From contig NZ_JACJQY010000014.1 of NCBI RefSeq assembly GCF_014696925.1, positions 1 to 64,000 on the forward strand: DNA of 64,000 nucleotides. The letters run 5' to 3'. Below the pieces are notes generated by a model. It saw nothing but the letters and a program-made list of their open reading frames with translations, searched no databases and had not been told where the DNA came from. A program made the position numbers and the translations under genes. Each line of letters begins with the position of its first letter. Position 1 is the first letter of the stretch. Source of the stretch: Phormidium tenue FACHB-1050. Its GTDB lineage: Bacteria; Cyanobacteriota; Cyanobacteriia; Pseudanabaenales; Pseudanabaenaceae. Positions 16,804 through 25,692 of the stretch are shown here, piece by piece.

Positions 16804-17618
16804 AGGTTGATCTGACCACGTAAAAAGGTTACTGCTTCACCTTTTAGCAAAACCCTAGTACCGCGATCGCCAACTTGAAGTTCACCAGTACGTGCTGATA
16901 ACTGTTTGGCTTTGAGATTGCTTTTACTGAGACGATTTGCCCAATAGGGAGTGAGACTGCAATGGGCGGAGCCAGTAACTGGATCTTCAGGAATTCCTGC
17001 TTTCGGCGCAAAAAATCGTGACACAAAGTCGTAGGGGCTTTCAGGATCAGCGATCGCCGTAATAATAAATCCAAACCCATCTAATTTGGCGATAAGGTCA
17101 AATTGCGGCTGAAAGTTTTTGACTACGGATTCCGACTCTAATAATACCGTTAAGTAATCTTCCGCCTGTCCTTGGACTTGATAGGGTTGATCGCAGAATA
17201 TTTCTGCTAATACTTGTAGCGATCTCTCTGAGCAAGTTTTATAAAAAGTAGCGGGAAAATCCATCACAATTAGCTGCTCTTCAAATCTAATTGTTAAGTC
17301 ACCGCTCAATGTGGAGAAAATGAGAGGTAATTCGGGATCAATTACGTCTAGTTCGCGCAAATAATGGGCGATCGCAAGGGTGGCATGACCACAGAGTGCT
17401 ACTTCTTGGGTCGGTGTAAACCATCGCAATTGAAAATGATTTTGTGAAGAATTTTTGTCTAAAGGCTTAACAAATGCGGTTTCTGATAGATTCATCTCCG
17501 CAGCAATTTGCTGCATTTGAGCATCTTCAGGAAATTGCTCAACCAATGTCGTAGCGGCAGGATTACCGCGAAATGATTGATTAGTAAATGCGTCAATAAT
17601 AGCGATCGATAGTTGCAT
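16797..17618 (-). CDS. PhzF-family isomerase-like protein
   Basis: A 273-residue protein of the PhzF/diaminopimelate-epimerase-like fold, two similar halves. The N-terminus has DAFTNQSFRGNPAA and the catalytic Glu motif NLSETAFV; ALCGHATLA and, in the second half, EDPVTGSAHCSL are the paired phosphate-binding loops. In phenazine producers PhzF isomerises a chorismate-derived intermediate. No phenazine genes are present here, so the substrate is unknown. It is monocistronic. Confidence 0.85.
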   Translation of the reverse strand: MQLSIAIIDAFTNQSFRGNPAATTLVEQFPEDAQMQQIAAEMNLSETAFVKPLDKNSSQNHFQLRWFTPTQEVALCGHATLAIAHYLRELDVIDPELPLIFSTLSGDLTIRFEEQLIVMDFPATFYKTCSERSLQVLAEIFCDQPYQVQGQAEDYLTVLLESESVVKNFQPQFDLIAKLDGFGFIITAIADPESPYDFVSRFFAPKAGIPEDPVTGSAHCSLTPYWANRLSKSNLKAKQLSARTGELQVGDRGTRVLLKGEAVTFLRGQINLK

Positions 17619-17644
17619 AAGTAGCTGGTATAAAACCCTAATAC

Positions 17645-17673
17645 CTTTGGCGCACGCTGCGCGTGCGCCAAAG
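17645..17673. terminator. Hairpin followed by T8
   Basis: Arms CTTTGGCGCACG/CGTGCGCCAAAG followed by eight T on the plus strand, a rho-independent-terminator shape on that strand, although both adjacent genes are on the minus strand. Confidence 0.5.
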
Positions 17674-17689
17674 TTTTTTTTAATTATGC

Positions 17690-17746
17690 CCCTTAGTTCG
17701 TTTGTAGTAGCGCCCCTTTGGGGCGCTACTACAAACGAACTAAGGG
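17690..17746. terminator. 57-bp palindrome containing the lipoprotein stop codon
   Basis: Perfect arms starting CCCTTAGTTCGTTTGTAGTA with a GCGCCCC-TTT-GGGGCGC centre. The TAG stop of the minus-strand gene (17740-17742) is in the right arm. Confidence 0.75.
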
Positions 17747-18468
17747 ATTGCTAGTTCTGCGTTTATAACTTGACTGTTAGATATTCTGAAGAAGTAATCT
17801 TTTAATTCTGTAAATTTTGGCTCGATCGCCCCAAAAGTTAAAATTACAAACTTATTATTACGACGCTGAAATCTACTGTTAGCTTGAAATTTAAGTTTCT
17901 GATTGCTAACTGTTACGGTTGATGTCCATGTAATCACAATATTCCCATTTGACTCCACTACAGGCGATCGCATCTCAAAATCAGTCTGATCGCCATACAT
18001 ACCCTTAATCATTACCCCAAAAACATCACTCAAACGATTCTCAGGGATTTCGCTCGGCGGTACAAAAATATTGGTGGAAATTGTTGCACGTCCCGTCTGT
18101 TCATTCCAAGTCAACAGTAACTCACCTGTTTGACTTTTATCAATCAGCTTCCAGCCCTTCGGTACGTCCATTTCCAGAATCCCCGAACGATGTTTGTAAG
18201 GTTCGAGTTCTTTTATCTCTAGTTCGGGTAAAGTGCTAGGAGCGATCGCAGGTTTAGGACTTGATGTAGGGACGCTAGTTGGAGCAGGAGTTGCCGTTGC
18301 AGTATTTGTGGGCGTGGCTGTTGGGGTAACTTTGGTGGTATCGTTCGCGGGCATAGAAAAGTTATTACTATTCCCAGAGTTGCCACAGGCGGTAAATAAT
18401 CCTGTGACGATCGCTGATAGTAATAAAAAAACTGATAGCCTGATCGATGTTTTTCGCAGAAGAAACAT
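17740..18468 (-). CDS. Putative lipoprotein with Pro/Thr-rich linker
   Basis: A 242-residue protein with signal peptide and lipobox (LFTAC, Cys at about residue 28), so it should be membrane-anchored. Residues 40-85 are a low-complexity Pro/Thr/Ala/Ser linker (TATPTNTATATPAPTSVPTS). Residues 95-240 look like a PsbP/Mog1-type single domain (MDVPKGWKLIDKS, TISTNIFVPP, FVILTFGA), a fold common in cyanobacterial lipoproteins. That fold call is tentative. No operon partner. Confidence 0.6.
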   Translation of the reverse strand: MFLLRKTSIRLSVFLLLSAIVTGLFTACGNSGNSNNFSMPANDTTKVTPTATPTNTATATPAPTSVPTSSPKPAIAPSTLPELEIKELEPYKHRSGILEMDVPKGWKLIDKSQTGELLLTWNEQTGRATISTNIFVPPSEIPENRLSDVFGVMIKGMYGDQTDFEMRSPVVESNGNIVITWTSTVTVSNQKLKFQANSRFQRRNNKFVILTFGAIEPKFTELKDYFFRISNSQVINAELAIP

Positions 18469-18526
18469 AATGTTGCGCCCTAAGCAAACCCAGATAGTTT
18501 ATAGCAGTTATAGCTGTCGCCTTACA

Positions 18527-18664
18527 AGCTAATACCAAAACACAAAATGGCGTAGCCATTTTGTGTTTTGGTATTAGCTGTCGCCAAACCCAAATAATTG
18601 AGTGAGCGCCGCCACTCAATTATTTGGGTTTGGTAATGAGGCGGTGCAGAGCGCCGCCTCATTA
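18527..18664. repeat. Three consecutive palindromes
   Basis: Palindromes at 18527-18579 (arms AGCTAATACCAAAACACAAA and so on), 18586-18631 (AAACCCAAATAATTGAGTG arms) and 18634-18664 (TAATGAGGCGG-type arms). The last ends one base before the dihydroorotase stop codon. They fill the gap between two minus-strand genes. Confidence 0.7.
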
Positions 18665-20053
18665 CTAACCAAACTGCAACGCTTGACCACGCACATCAGG
18701 ATTAACTTTGCCATTAGCGTACACGACCTGACCATCGACAATCGTAGTATCAGCCCAACCTGTGAGTTCCCAACCAGCGAAGGAACTCCAGCCACATTTA
18801 GTCAACAAATCTTCATTTTTTACAGGTTTATAGTTAAGAAGATCTACTAATACTAAATCAGCATCCCAACCAATCCGAATCTCGCCTTTGTTGGCGATTT
18901 TGTACCCTATAGCCACATTTTTGCTCATCCATTCACTGACCTGATGCACAGTACAACGTCCTTTCATTGCTTCCGTCAACATCAGCGCTAGAGAAGTCTC
19001 CACCCCTGGCATTCCCGATGGCACATTAGCTGGCTCTAGCAATACTGTCTCCTTAGAAGATTTTTCCGACTGGTTAGCTTGAATATCTTCACTGGCTGCT
19101 AGTCCTTTCTCAGCTAAGGTGTGCGGCGCATGATCAGTCGCAATAAAGTCGATTACACCATCTAACAGGGCTTGCCACAATATTTCTTGATCGCGGGGCG
19201 ATCGCAAGGGTGGATTCATTTGCGCTAGAGAACCAATTTTCTCGTAAGCCCCAATATTCATTAGCAAATGCTGCGGTGTCACTTCGGCTGTGACCCATGC
19301 AGGTTTTTCTTGACGCAAAAATTCTGCCTCTTCACCTGTGGACATATGCAAGATATGCAAACGTCGCTGATATTTTTTAGAAAGCTTTACGGCTAGTTTC
19401 GTCGCATTGAGCGCCGCTTGATTATCCTGAATTAAGGAATGCTTAGCAGGATCTTTACTATCACTAAATTCAATGCGGCGTTGGGCAATTCTGGCTTGAT
19501 CCTCAGCATGAACTGCGATTAGGCGATCGCCCTGCGAGAAAATCTTATCTAACAGATCCTCTTGATCGATCAACAAATCACCATGCATCGATCCCATAAA
19601 TATTTTGATGCCACAGGTAGGATTAGCTGTGAGCAAGTCTGGCAAAGCTGCGCCTGTCGCCCCAATAAAAAAGCCGTAATTAACTACGCATTTGCTAGCC
19701 GCCCGACTAAGTTTGTCATCCAACGCCGCCTGTGTAATCGTCAATGGTCGCGTATTCGGCATTTCTAAAAAGCTAGTTACACCACCCTTCGCGCAAGCAT
19801 GACTAGCCGATCGCAAATCCTCTTTATGCTCTAACCCTGGTTCTCGAAAATGCACCTGTGGATCGATGACTCCCGCTAGCAAAGTCAAACCCTGTGCTTC
19901 GATGATTTCTAAAGGCTGGTCATCAGCACTTAGCTCAGTGGGATCGAGGGAAGGGGCGATCGCGGTAATCTTGCCATGTTGAATATAGACATCGCCTACT
20001 AAGGTTTGGCGATCGGGCAGAATAATCGTGCTTTGTCGAATTAATATGCTCAA
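18665..20053 (-). CDS. pyrC: Dihydroorotase-like amidohydrolase
   Basis: A 462-residue member of the dihydroorotase branch of the amidohydrolase superfamily, which closes carbamoyl-aspartate to dihydroorotate in pyrimidine synthesis. Visible motifs: GVIDPQVHFREPG at residue 61, EMPNTRP, AVHAEDQ, LHILHMSTGE and ATDHAPHT with the catalytic Asp. The first ligand of the usual HxH pair is Gln (Q66-V-H68). This may be a cyanobacterial subtype or a sign that the metal centre differs. If another PyrC exists in the genome, this copy could have another substrate. Confidence 0.75.
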   Translation of the reverse strand: MSILIRQSTIILPDRQTLVGDVYIQHGKITAIAPSLDPTELSADDQPLEIIEAQGLTLLAGVIDPQVHFREPGLEHKEDLRSASHACAKGGVTSFLEMPNTRPLTITQAALDDKLSRAASKCVVNYGFFIGATGAALPDLLTANPTCGIKIFMGSMHGDLLIDQEDLLDKIFSQGDRLIAVHAEDQARIAQRRIEFSDSKDPAKHSLIQDNQAALNATKLAVKLSKKYQRRLHILHMSTGEEAEFLRQEKPAWVTAEVTPQHLLMNIGAYEKIGSLAQMNPPLRSPRDQEILWQALLDGVIDFIATDHAPHTLAEKGLAASEDIQANQSEKSSKETVLLEPANVPSGMPGVETSLALMLTEAMKGRCTVHQVSEWMSKNVAIGYKIANKGEIRIGWDADLVLVDLLNYKPVKNEDLLTKCGWSSFAGWELTGWADTTIVDGQVVYANGKVNPDVRGQALQFG

Positions 20054-20090
20054 AATAAAATTCCTTATAAAATTCCTTTAATTGTTTCTT

Positions 20091-20179
20091 GTAGAATGCG
20101 TTAGTGCAACGTAACGCATTAATTAATAGCCAGCAATTAGTCAACAATGATGGGTTAAGCGATCGCTAACCCATCCTAC
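20091..20179. repeat. Repeat bounded by GTAGAAT...ATCCTAC (family B)
   Basis: An 89-bp unit with GTTAGTGCAACGTAACGCAT near the left end and GCGATCGCTAACCCATCCTAC at the right end. It resembles the 12753-12827 copy in ends and internal order but differs in the middle. Confidence 0.6.
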
Positions 20180-20262
20180 GTTTAATTCCCACAACTTTAG
20201 GCTGTGTTGCAAAGAACCAGATTTTCGGTAGTGCGGCTGCACCGCGCCACCAAACGGAGTGG

Positions 20263-21360
20263 TTAAAAATTAAGATACTCCTTAATAATCTCAATTTGCT
20301 TTTCTTCGATCAGCTTTTGATCGGGATATTTAGGGAGTTTGGTATTTTTCATCGCTGATTCCATTTCCTGTTCTAACTTAGCGACCTCTGCGATGAGGGT
20401 GTCATAGGGTACTTCACCATTACGGATTTGACGGATAAATTGAGCATCACCTGTGATTTCTCGGTTAGGAATCACACCCTCTCCCTTCAAAATCTCAATC
20501 CCAGATTTGAGGAGGCGATAGCAATGCCCAGAATGTTTGCTGTCATATCCCACCTTCTCCTCAATCTCTGCACGTTTGGAATTACGATTTTTGCGCCATG
20601 ACTGAAAAGCTTCGTATTCTTGTAGTGCTTGTCGATAGGTTTGAGTATTGTGCAGCAAGGTAATAAATTCATTGGTTGACCTCGTGTAGTACTGCACTGC
20701 GGGAAGTAGTTCTTCCGCTAATGGATATTGCTTTAGTAAACCCTTGAAATCAACATGGGTTAGCAATTCGGTAGCCACTTCGCTATATTGGCTAGCATCC
20801 TTAATTAAAATATAGAGAAACTCAAGAAAAGCATTTAACTGTTCTTTGCGTAATGGATTTTCCTCTAGTCCGTAGTCTTTGGGATTTGGTGGCAACGAGA
20901 AAAAATCTGGGTCTTCTTTGTACCGCAGTAACCATTTTCTGTGGGTCTGCACCTTTTTAATTTGGGCGTGAGCATAGCCAGAATAGCTATAGAAAACTTT
21001 TTGACTTAAAAAAGCATCACGGATTTCAATTAAAGATTCGCCGAATCTAGTTAGAATCAGATAGTCACTTCTATCTATCCATAACAATTCAAGAATATTG
21101 GGATTGTTGAGTGTTGCCAAATGACAAAACTTTTTGATGTTGTAGATATTACTATCGGTATCGGTCAAAGCTGAATACAGACAATTTGGGTCAGAGAAAC
21201 TATCTAATTGTTCAAAGTTCTGTGTGCCAATAAAATAAGGCAGTGTGGGAATGCAGATTCCTTTGTAGTCATAGTCGCTATTCTCATTGTGAACCCTATA
21301 TAGCCTAGATCCTGTCAAAGCTAGTAAAATTGTTCTTGTTTCAACTTCTAGTCTTTTCAT
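20263..21360 (-). CDS. RlaP-type nucleotidyltransferase (DNA polymerase beta superfamily)
   Basis: A 365-residue protein. Residues 10-40 hold the nucleotidyltransferase motif GSRLYRVHNENSDYDYKG, with the Gly-Ser and paired Asp residues that bind metal and NTP. The rest is mostly helical, like the PF10127-type family found near RNA ligases, in phages and in defence neighbourhoods. It follows an RHH-type gene by only 3 bases on the same strand, so the two form an operon. A modifying (nucleotide-adding) role on RNA or protein is likely; the target is unknown. There are few HIP1 sites, suggesting acquired DNA. Confidence 0.7.
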   Translation of the reverse strand: MKRLEVETRTILLALTGSRLYRVHNENSDYDYKGICIPTLPYFIGTQNFEQLDSFSDPNCLYSALTDTDSNIYNIKKFCHLATLNNPNILELLWIDRSDYLILTRFGESLIEIRDAFLSQKVFYSYSGYAHAQIKKVQTHRKWLLRYKEDPDFFSLPPNPKDYGLEENPLRKEQLNAFLEFLYILIKDASQYSEVATELLTHVDFKGLLKQYPLAEELLPAVQYYTRSTNEFITLLHNTQTYRQALQEYEAFQSWRKNRNSKRAEIEEKVGYDSKHSGHCYRLLKSGIEILKGEGVIPNREITGDAQFIRQIRNGEVPYDTLIAEVAKLEQEMESAMKNTKLPKYPDQKLIEEKQIEIIKEYLNF

Positions 21361-21363
21361 AAT

Positions 21364-21576
21364 TTATCTTTTGACAATAGTATAGGAACTACCTCTTTCA
21401 TTAGCTCTTTGCAAAGGTTTATTCCTAGCATTGCTTTCAATTACTTCCCAATCAGCATTCTCTAGCACAGCATCCAAGACATCCGATAGATTACAACGCT
21501 GCTCATAGGCAATGCGTCTTAGAATATCGTGATGTTCTGGCAGAACATATACAGGCTTTCTCTGTGTTTGCGCCAT
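21364..21576 (-). CDS. Small ribbon-helix-helix-like protein
   Basis: A 70-residue protein: a short strand (RKPVYVLP), then helices EHHDILRRIAYEQR and LSDVLDAVLENADWEV, the order of an RHH/MetJ-Arc DNA-binding fold. It precedes the RlaP-type gene by 3 bases and is divergent from the methyltransferase gene 90 bp away. It may be an autoregulating antitoxin or a repressor of the pair. The function is inferred from fold and position only. Confidence 0.55.
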   Translation of the reverse strand: MAQTQRKPVYVLPEHHDILRRIAYEQRCNLSDVLDAVLENADWEVIESNARNKPLQRANERGSSYTIVKR

Positions 21577-21666
21577 TTTTAACTTAGCAATAAATGGATT
21601 GCTGTTATCCTAACATAGCTAAGTGTGTAATTTGACAATTGGCTAATTAGCTATTTTAATACAAGA

Positions 21667-22863
21667 ATGAAAAAAACATTTATCGATTTATTCTCTGGTG
21701 CAGGTGGAATGTCTTGCGGGTTAGAAATGGCTGGCTGGACTTGCTTGCTAGGAATTGACCACGATCGCGCTGCTATTGAAACTTTTCAGCATAATCATCC
21801 ACAAGCTCAGGCGATCGCAGGTGATATTCGGGAGATATCTAATCAGCAAATTCAAGCAATAATCGACCATCAAAAAGTTGACTTGATCTGTGGCGGGCCA
21901 CCTTGTCAAGGCTTTTCGACAATTGGACAAAACGATCATCTAGACGAACGTAACTTTCTATTTCTTGAATTTCTGCGAATAGTAGAAGCATTAGAACCTG
22001 ATTACATCATTGTTGAAAATGTGACAGGACTGTTATCAAAAAAGAACGAAAATGTCTTAAAAGCAATCATTAAAAGCTTTACAGATTTAGGTTATACAAT
22101 CGATGTTAAGGTTTTATCGGCACATCATTATGGTGTACCAGAAAAAAGAAGGCGGACTATTTTTTTAGGTAATCGATTTGGGGTCAAAAATATTTATCCA
22201 AATAAAATATTCAAGGATTCAGTGCAGGATCATCAAGATTTGCCTTTACCTCGAACTGTTGGATGGGCTTTTGATAATTTACTAGAATTAAATGCTGAAA
22301 TCCTCAATCATGATATCAAGCGATCGCAAATAGCCAATGATTTAGAAAGAGAAAGAATTAGTCATATACCTGAAGGAAAAAGCGTCAGATATGAAAAAGA
22401 TCAGTTAGCATATTTGCCTGAAAGCTTGTGGTTTGATGTTGATTGGTCAAGTATTCATGAAGAGCGATTTAGAGAAGCTAAATTAAATCGTTTAGATCGC
22501 TACGATTGTGCAAATACAATTAACACTAGTCGCACCACATACTATCATCCAGTTGAAAATCGTTATTTAACGGCTAGAGAAGCCGCCGCAATTCAATCTT
22601 TTCCAGCTAATTATTTTTTCTGTGGCACTGTAACCCAACAGTGGCGACAAATTGGTAATGCCGTTCCACCGCTTCTGGCTAAGGCTCTTGGTGAGTCCAT
22701 TCTTAGGCTAGATTCGATGAAAAAAGATATGGAAGTAACTAACTCCATTGAAGACATTCAATCAATTAGAGCTAAAGCATTTTCCTATAGAGAAAATGCT
22801 TTTAACAGATCTGCCAAGAAAGACAATCAAATGGAACAATCTAATCAGCTTGCATTGTTTTAA
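21667..22863 (+). CDS. DNA (cytosine-5-)-methyltransferase
   Basis: A 398-residue type II C5 methyltransferase. Motif I is DLFSGAGGMSCGLEMAGW; motif IV is GGPPCQGFST with the catalytic Cys; motif VI is IIVENVTGL; motif VIII lies at VPEKRRRTIFLG; motifs IX-X are near REAAAIQSFP and QIGNAVPPLLAKALG. The recognition region lies at about 200-290; its target cannot be read by eye. The convergent endonuclease gene downstream makes this a restriction-modification pair. Confidence 0.9.
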   Translation: MKKTFIDLFSGAGGMSCGLEMAGWTCLLGIDHDRAAIETFQHNHPQAQAIAGDIREISNQQIQAIIDHQKVDLICGGPPCQGFSTIGQNDHLDERNFLFLEFLRIVEALEPDYIIVENVTGLLSKKNENVLKAIIKSFTDLGYTIDVKVLSAHHYGVPEKRRRTIFLGNRFGVKNIYPNKIFKDSVQDHQDLPLPRTVGWAFDNLLELNAEILNHDIKRSQIANDLERERISHIPEGKSVRYEKDQLAYLPESLWFDVDWSSIHEERFREAKLNRLDRYDCANTINTSRTTYYHPVENRYLTAREAAAIQSFPANYFFCGTVTQQWRQIGNAVPPLLAKALGESILRLDSMKKDMEVTNSIEDIQSIRAKAFSYRENAFNRSAKKDNQMEQSNQLALF

Positions 22864-22919
22864 GTTGGATAACATATCAAAATTATGGTTTACACAAAAC
22901 TATCTTAAAACCTTTATTA

Positions 22920-22955
22920 CACCATAGTGGCAATTCATGAATTGCCACTAAATTC
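22920..22955. repeat. Palindrome around CAATTCATGAATTG
   Basis: TAGTGGCAATTCATGAATTGCCACTA-type palindrome between the convergent methyltransferase and endonuclease genes. Related copies lie at 37138-37172 and 37660-37695. Confidence 0.65.
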
Positions 22956-22977
22956 CTTCCTTTAGCGTAATTCAAAA

Positions 22978-23640
22978 TCAGATAATTGGTGGGAATTCAC
23001 GACCATCTTTTTGTTCGAGATCATAACAAGACTTTTTAACCTTTTCCCTTTTATCTACTTTTAAAACTGCATAAAATCCATATTTATAAACTGGACTGCT
23101 ATGGATAGTTTTAGCTCTCAATCTCAAATTCATTTTACAATCAAATTGTGGCGTACCTAAAGAGAGGACATCTCGTTTAAGATGATAAAATCCATAGCCA
23201 CCAATTTGAATATAGTAACAATCTTTATCCCCATAAAAATCGTACAAACTATTAATATCAATTTCCACTTTGTCTTCAAAAGCCTTTTGATCTTGCTTTT
23301 TGTGATGCATGGTAATTTCATCTCTGGGAATAGAATATCGATTAGGAATGAAGTTTTTAGCATTGACGATATCCAAAACCCCAACAGATGTATAAAACGA
23401 AGTTACTGCATCATCAACACACCAACTCCAAATTCCATCATTCCAGCGCAACATTTTCTGTCCATAATCAGCCCCAAGATCGAGCTTAACCTCTAGATTG
23501 TATTGCTGAAAATTGTGTAGAAACTTTATATCTGTTAAGTTCCCTGCCCCACCTCTAGATGTTCCAGTAGCAATTAACCCTTTTGATGTCAATAAATCGA
23601 AAATATTTTGCTCATAATTATCGCCTTTGTTATACCCCAT
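22978..23640 (-). CDS. Putative type II restriction endonuclease (PD-(D/E)XK)
   Basis: A 220-residue protein whose N-terminal part has the nuclease pattern: helix DNYEQNIFDLLTSKGL, then SRGGAGNLTDIKF with the active-site Asp, then NLEVKLDL with Glu-x-Lys. The later part (YYIQIGGYGFYHL, LRLRAK) is beta-rich and could hold DNA contacts. It is AT-rich with no HIP1 site and sits tail-to-tail with the C5 methyltransferase, which supports the restriction role. The exact family and cut site are not known. Confidence 0.7.
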   Translation of the reverse strand: MGYNKGDNYEQNIFDLLTSKGLIATGTSRGGAGNLTDIKFLHNFQQYNLEVKLDLGADYGQKMLRWNDGIWSWCVDDAVTSFYTSVGVLDIVNAKNFIPNRYSIPRDEITMHHKKQDQKAFEDKVEIDINSLYDFYGDKDCYYIQIGGYGFYHLKRDVLSLGTPQFDCKMNLRLRAKTIHSSPVYKYGFYAVLKVDKREKVKKSCYDLEQKDGREFPPII

Positions 23641-23709
23641 GATTTTTCTCGCAATAAATTAAGTTATGGCAAGATTACATGAGTATGACTATATGAATAT
23701 CAAATGCGA

Positions 23710-24354
23710 CTAAATCAATTTAGTTAAATCATCGATTTCAAAATATTGATGAAACTTGGTGGTTACCTGCAAAACCGACGATCGCCCTCCATCTGCTTGC
23801 CTTTTCTTTCTGACAAATCCCTGCTCGACTAACTCCTGAACGTGCTGATAAGCTCCCGCACCGCGTAACTCAATCAACTCTGACTGGACGATATTTTTTT
23901 TGAGGGCGATCGCCGCCAAAGTCCGCAAAGCACCACGCCCCAAATCTACAGGGATCAATTTATGGACTAAATCCCCAAACTCCGATCGCAGTCTTAGAGA
24001 AAAGCCCACATCGGTTTCCACAATTTCTAAAGCACTGTCTCGATGGGCATATTCAGTAATTAAGTCAATCAGTCCCATCTCTGCATCTTCAATCTCACAC
24101 CCCAAAGCCTCAGCGATCGCCGCCAAGTTCATCGGTTGTCCCTTGAGATACAAAACCGCCTCTACTTTTTGCTTGAGGTTTTTGGCGATCGGAAGTTCTG
24201 GCTGCTCAAACCCATCCATAGACAAGGACAGTAGCTCAGGTTCAAAGTTTTCCTCAAGCTCAAAAGACTCTTCAAACTCTAGTTCGGCAGAATCTACAGG
24301 ATTTACAGAATCTATAGGATCAATAGGTTGTTCAAAAGGCAATACATTCGTCAT
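23710..24354 (-). CDS. scpB: Segregation and condensation protein B
   Basis: A 214-residue kleisin-partner of the SMC-ScpAB condensin. Residues 1-55 are an acidic extension (ELEFEESFELEENFEPE). From residue 60 the tandem winged-helix core starts (KQKVEAVLYLKGQPMNLAAIAEALG) and continues with GRGALRTLAAIALKKNIVQSELIELRGAGAYQHVQELVEQGFV, the region best conserved in ScpB. ScpA is not in the window. It is divergent from the CRR7-type gene. Confidence 0.9.
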   Translation of the reverse strand: MTNVLPFEQPIDPIDSVNPVDSAELEFEESFELEENFEPELLSLSMDGFEQPELPIAKNLKQKVEAVLYLKGQPMNLAAIAEALGCEIEDAEMGLIDLITEYAHRDSALEIVETDVGFSLRLRSEFGDLVHKLIPVDLGRGALRTLAAIALKKNIVQSELIELRGAGAYQHVQELVEQGFVRKKRQADGGRSSVLQVTTKFHQYFEIDDLTKLI

Positions 24355-24448
24355 GCTAAAATTTTAACCGAGTATAGGCGGTGCATAGCGCCACTTTTAC
24401 GCTCTTTTTATACTCTTAAACAAAAAAATTCACAAGCTGAGAAACCAT

Positions 24449-24709
24449 ATGCCAAGCAGCATGATGTACTACGAAGACACTTATGTAGTGCTGCCTCCAG
24501 ACATGCAAGAGCAGTTTGTCACTCAGCCAGAATTAGAAAAAATCTTGCATGATCTGCTCGTTGAGATCGAGCATCAAGATCTCCCCACCGATTTACAAAA
24601 TCTCCCCACAATTAACGAGCAAGTCCAGCGCTTGATTAAAACTGCTTGTGATCTCGACTGTGGCGATCGCGGTACATGGCAATGGTATGTAGTCCGCCTC
24701 GATAAATAA
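24449..24709 (+). CDS. CRR7-type protein (chlororespiratory reduction 7, DUF3571)
   Basis: An 86-residue soluble protein. The start MMYYEDTYVVLPP, the middle PELEKILHDLLVE and the end GTWQWYVVRLDK match the pattern of plant CRR7, which ends in WYQVRLE. CRR7 is needed for assembly of the NDH-1 subcomplex in chloroplasts; the cyanobacterial role is presumed similar. It may start at the first ATG (24449) or at one of the next two. It stands 75 bases before era and may share its transcript. Confidence 0.65.
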   Translation: MPSSMMYYEDTYVVLPPDMQEQFVTQPELEKILHDLLVEIEHQDLPTDLQNLPTINEQVQRLIKTACDLDCGDRGTWQWYVVRLDK

Positions 24710-24783
24710 GAAGGGATACCCATGTCTACATTTATGGCAGGGTATAATCATCTCTTATCTCAATACAGCGATCGCAAATAATC

Positions 24784-25692
24784 ATGATTCCAGAATCGGG
24801 CGAAGGTTTTAAATCGGGCTTTGTCGCATTAGTAGGACGACCAAATGTCGGCAAGTCTACGCTGCTCAACGCCCTCATCGGTCAAAAAATTGCGATCACT
24901 TCGCCTGTTGCCCAAACTACACGCAATCGTCTACGGGGAATTTTGACTTTGCCTGAAGCGCAAATCGTTCTTGTCGATACTCCTGGAATTCATAAACCTC
25001 ACCATTTACTCGGTCAAACCATTGTCAAAAATGCGATCGGTGCGATCTCTTCAGTGGATATGACAGTTTTGCTGGTTGATGGTAGCGATCGCATGGGAAC
25101 AGGCGATCGCTTTGTTGCCGAAACAATCTTACAGAGCAACGTTCCGACAATTTTGGGTATCAATAAAATTGATATTCTTAATGATGATTCGGGGGATACC
25201 TTTACGGGTTATGAGAGCTTTGCTGAGGAGCATGGTTGGCAAGTTGCTAAGTTCTCATCGGTCACGGGGGAAGGATTAGAAGCTTTGCAAACAATGATGT
25301 GCGATCGCTTGCCCCTTGGACCATATTACTATCCCCCTGATTTAGTCACCGATCAGCCTGAGCGATTTATTATGGGTGAGCTAATTCGTGAACAGATTCT
25401 CTTGCTTACTCGCGAAGAGATTCCGCATTCTGTGGCGATCAGTATTGATCAAGTGGACGAACAGCCGAAAATTACAAGGGTAATGGCAACAATTCATGTA
25501 GAACGAGATTCACAAAAGGGAATTCTCATTGGCAAGAAGGGGCAAATGCTGAAGGAGATTGGGACTCAGGCAAGATTGCAAATGCAGAAGATGATTATGG
25601 GTTCTGTGCATTTGGAAATGTTTGTTAAAGTTCAACCTAAGTGGCGCTCATCAAGGTTTCAACTATCAGATCTTGGCTATCGCGTAGAATAA
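24784..25692 (+). CDS. era: GTPase Era
   Basis: A 302-residue GTPase for 30S ribosome maturation and 16S rRNA 3'-end binding. The G1 motif is GRPNVGKST, G2 lies in QTTRNRLRG, G3 is DTPGIH, G4 is NKID, and G5 lies at about SSVTGEG. The C-terminal KH domain has the GxxG loop in LIGKKGQMLKEIG. The length is usual for the family. The stop codon is inside a hairpin shared with the convergent ecfT gene. Confidence 0.95.
   Translation: MIPESGEGFKSGFVALVGRPNVGKSTLLNALIGQKIAITSPVAQTTRNRLRGILTLPEAQIVLVDTPGIHKPHHLLGQTIVKNAIGAISSVDMTVLLVDGSDRMGTGDRFVAETILQSNVPTILGINKIDILNDDSGDTFTGYESFAEEHGWQVAKFSSVTGEGLEALQTMMCDRLPLGPYYYPPDLVTDQPERFIMGELIREQILLLTREEIPHSVAISIDQVDEQPKITRVMATIHVERDSQKGILIGKKGQMLKEIGTQARLQMQKMIMGSVHLEMFVKVQPKWRSSRFQLSDLGYRVE

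Noticed and set aside
18233..18532. Gly/Val-rich plus-strand frame opposite the lipoprotein linker
   Set aside because: It is the reverse complement of the low-complexity Pro/Thr linker.
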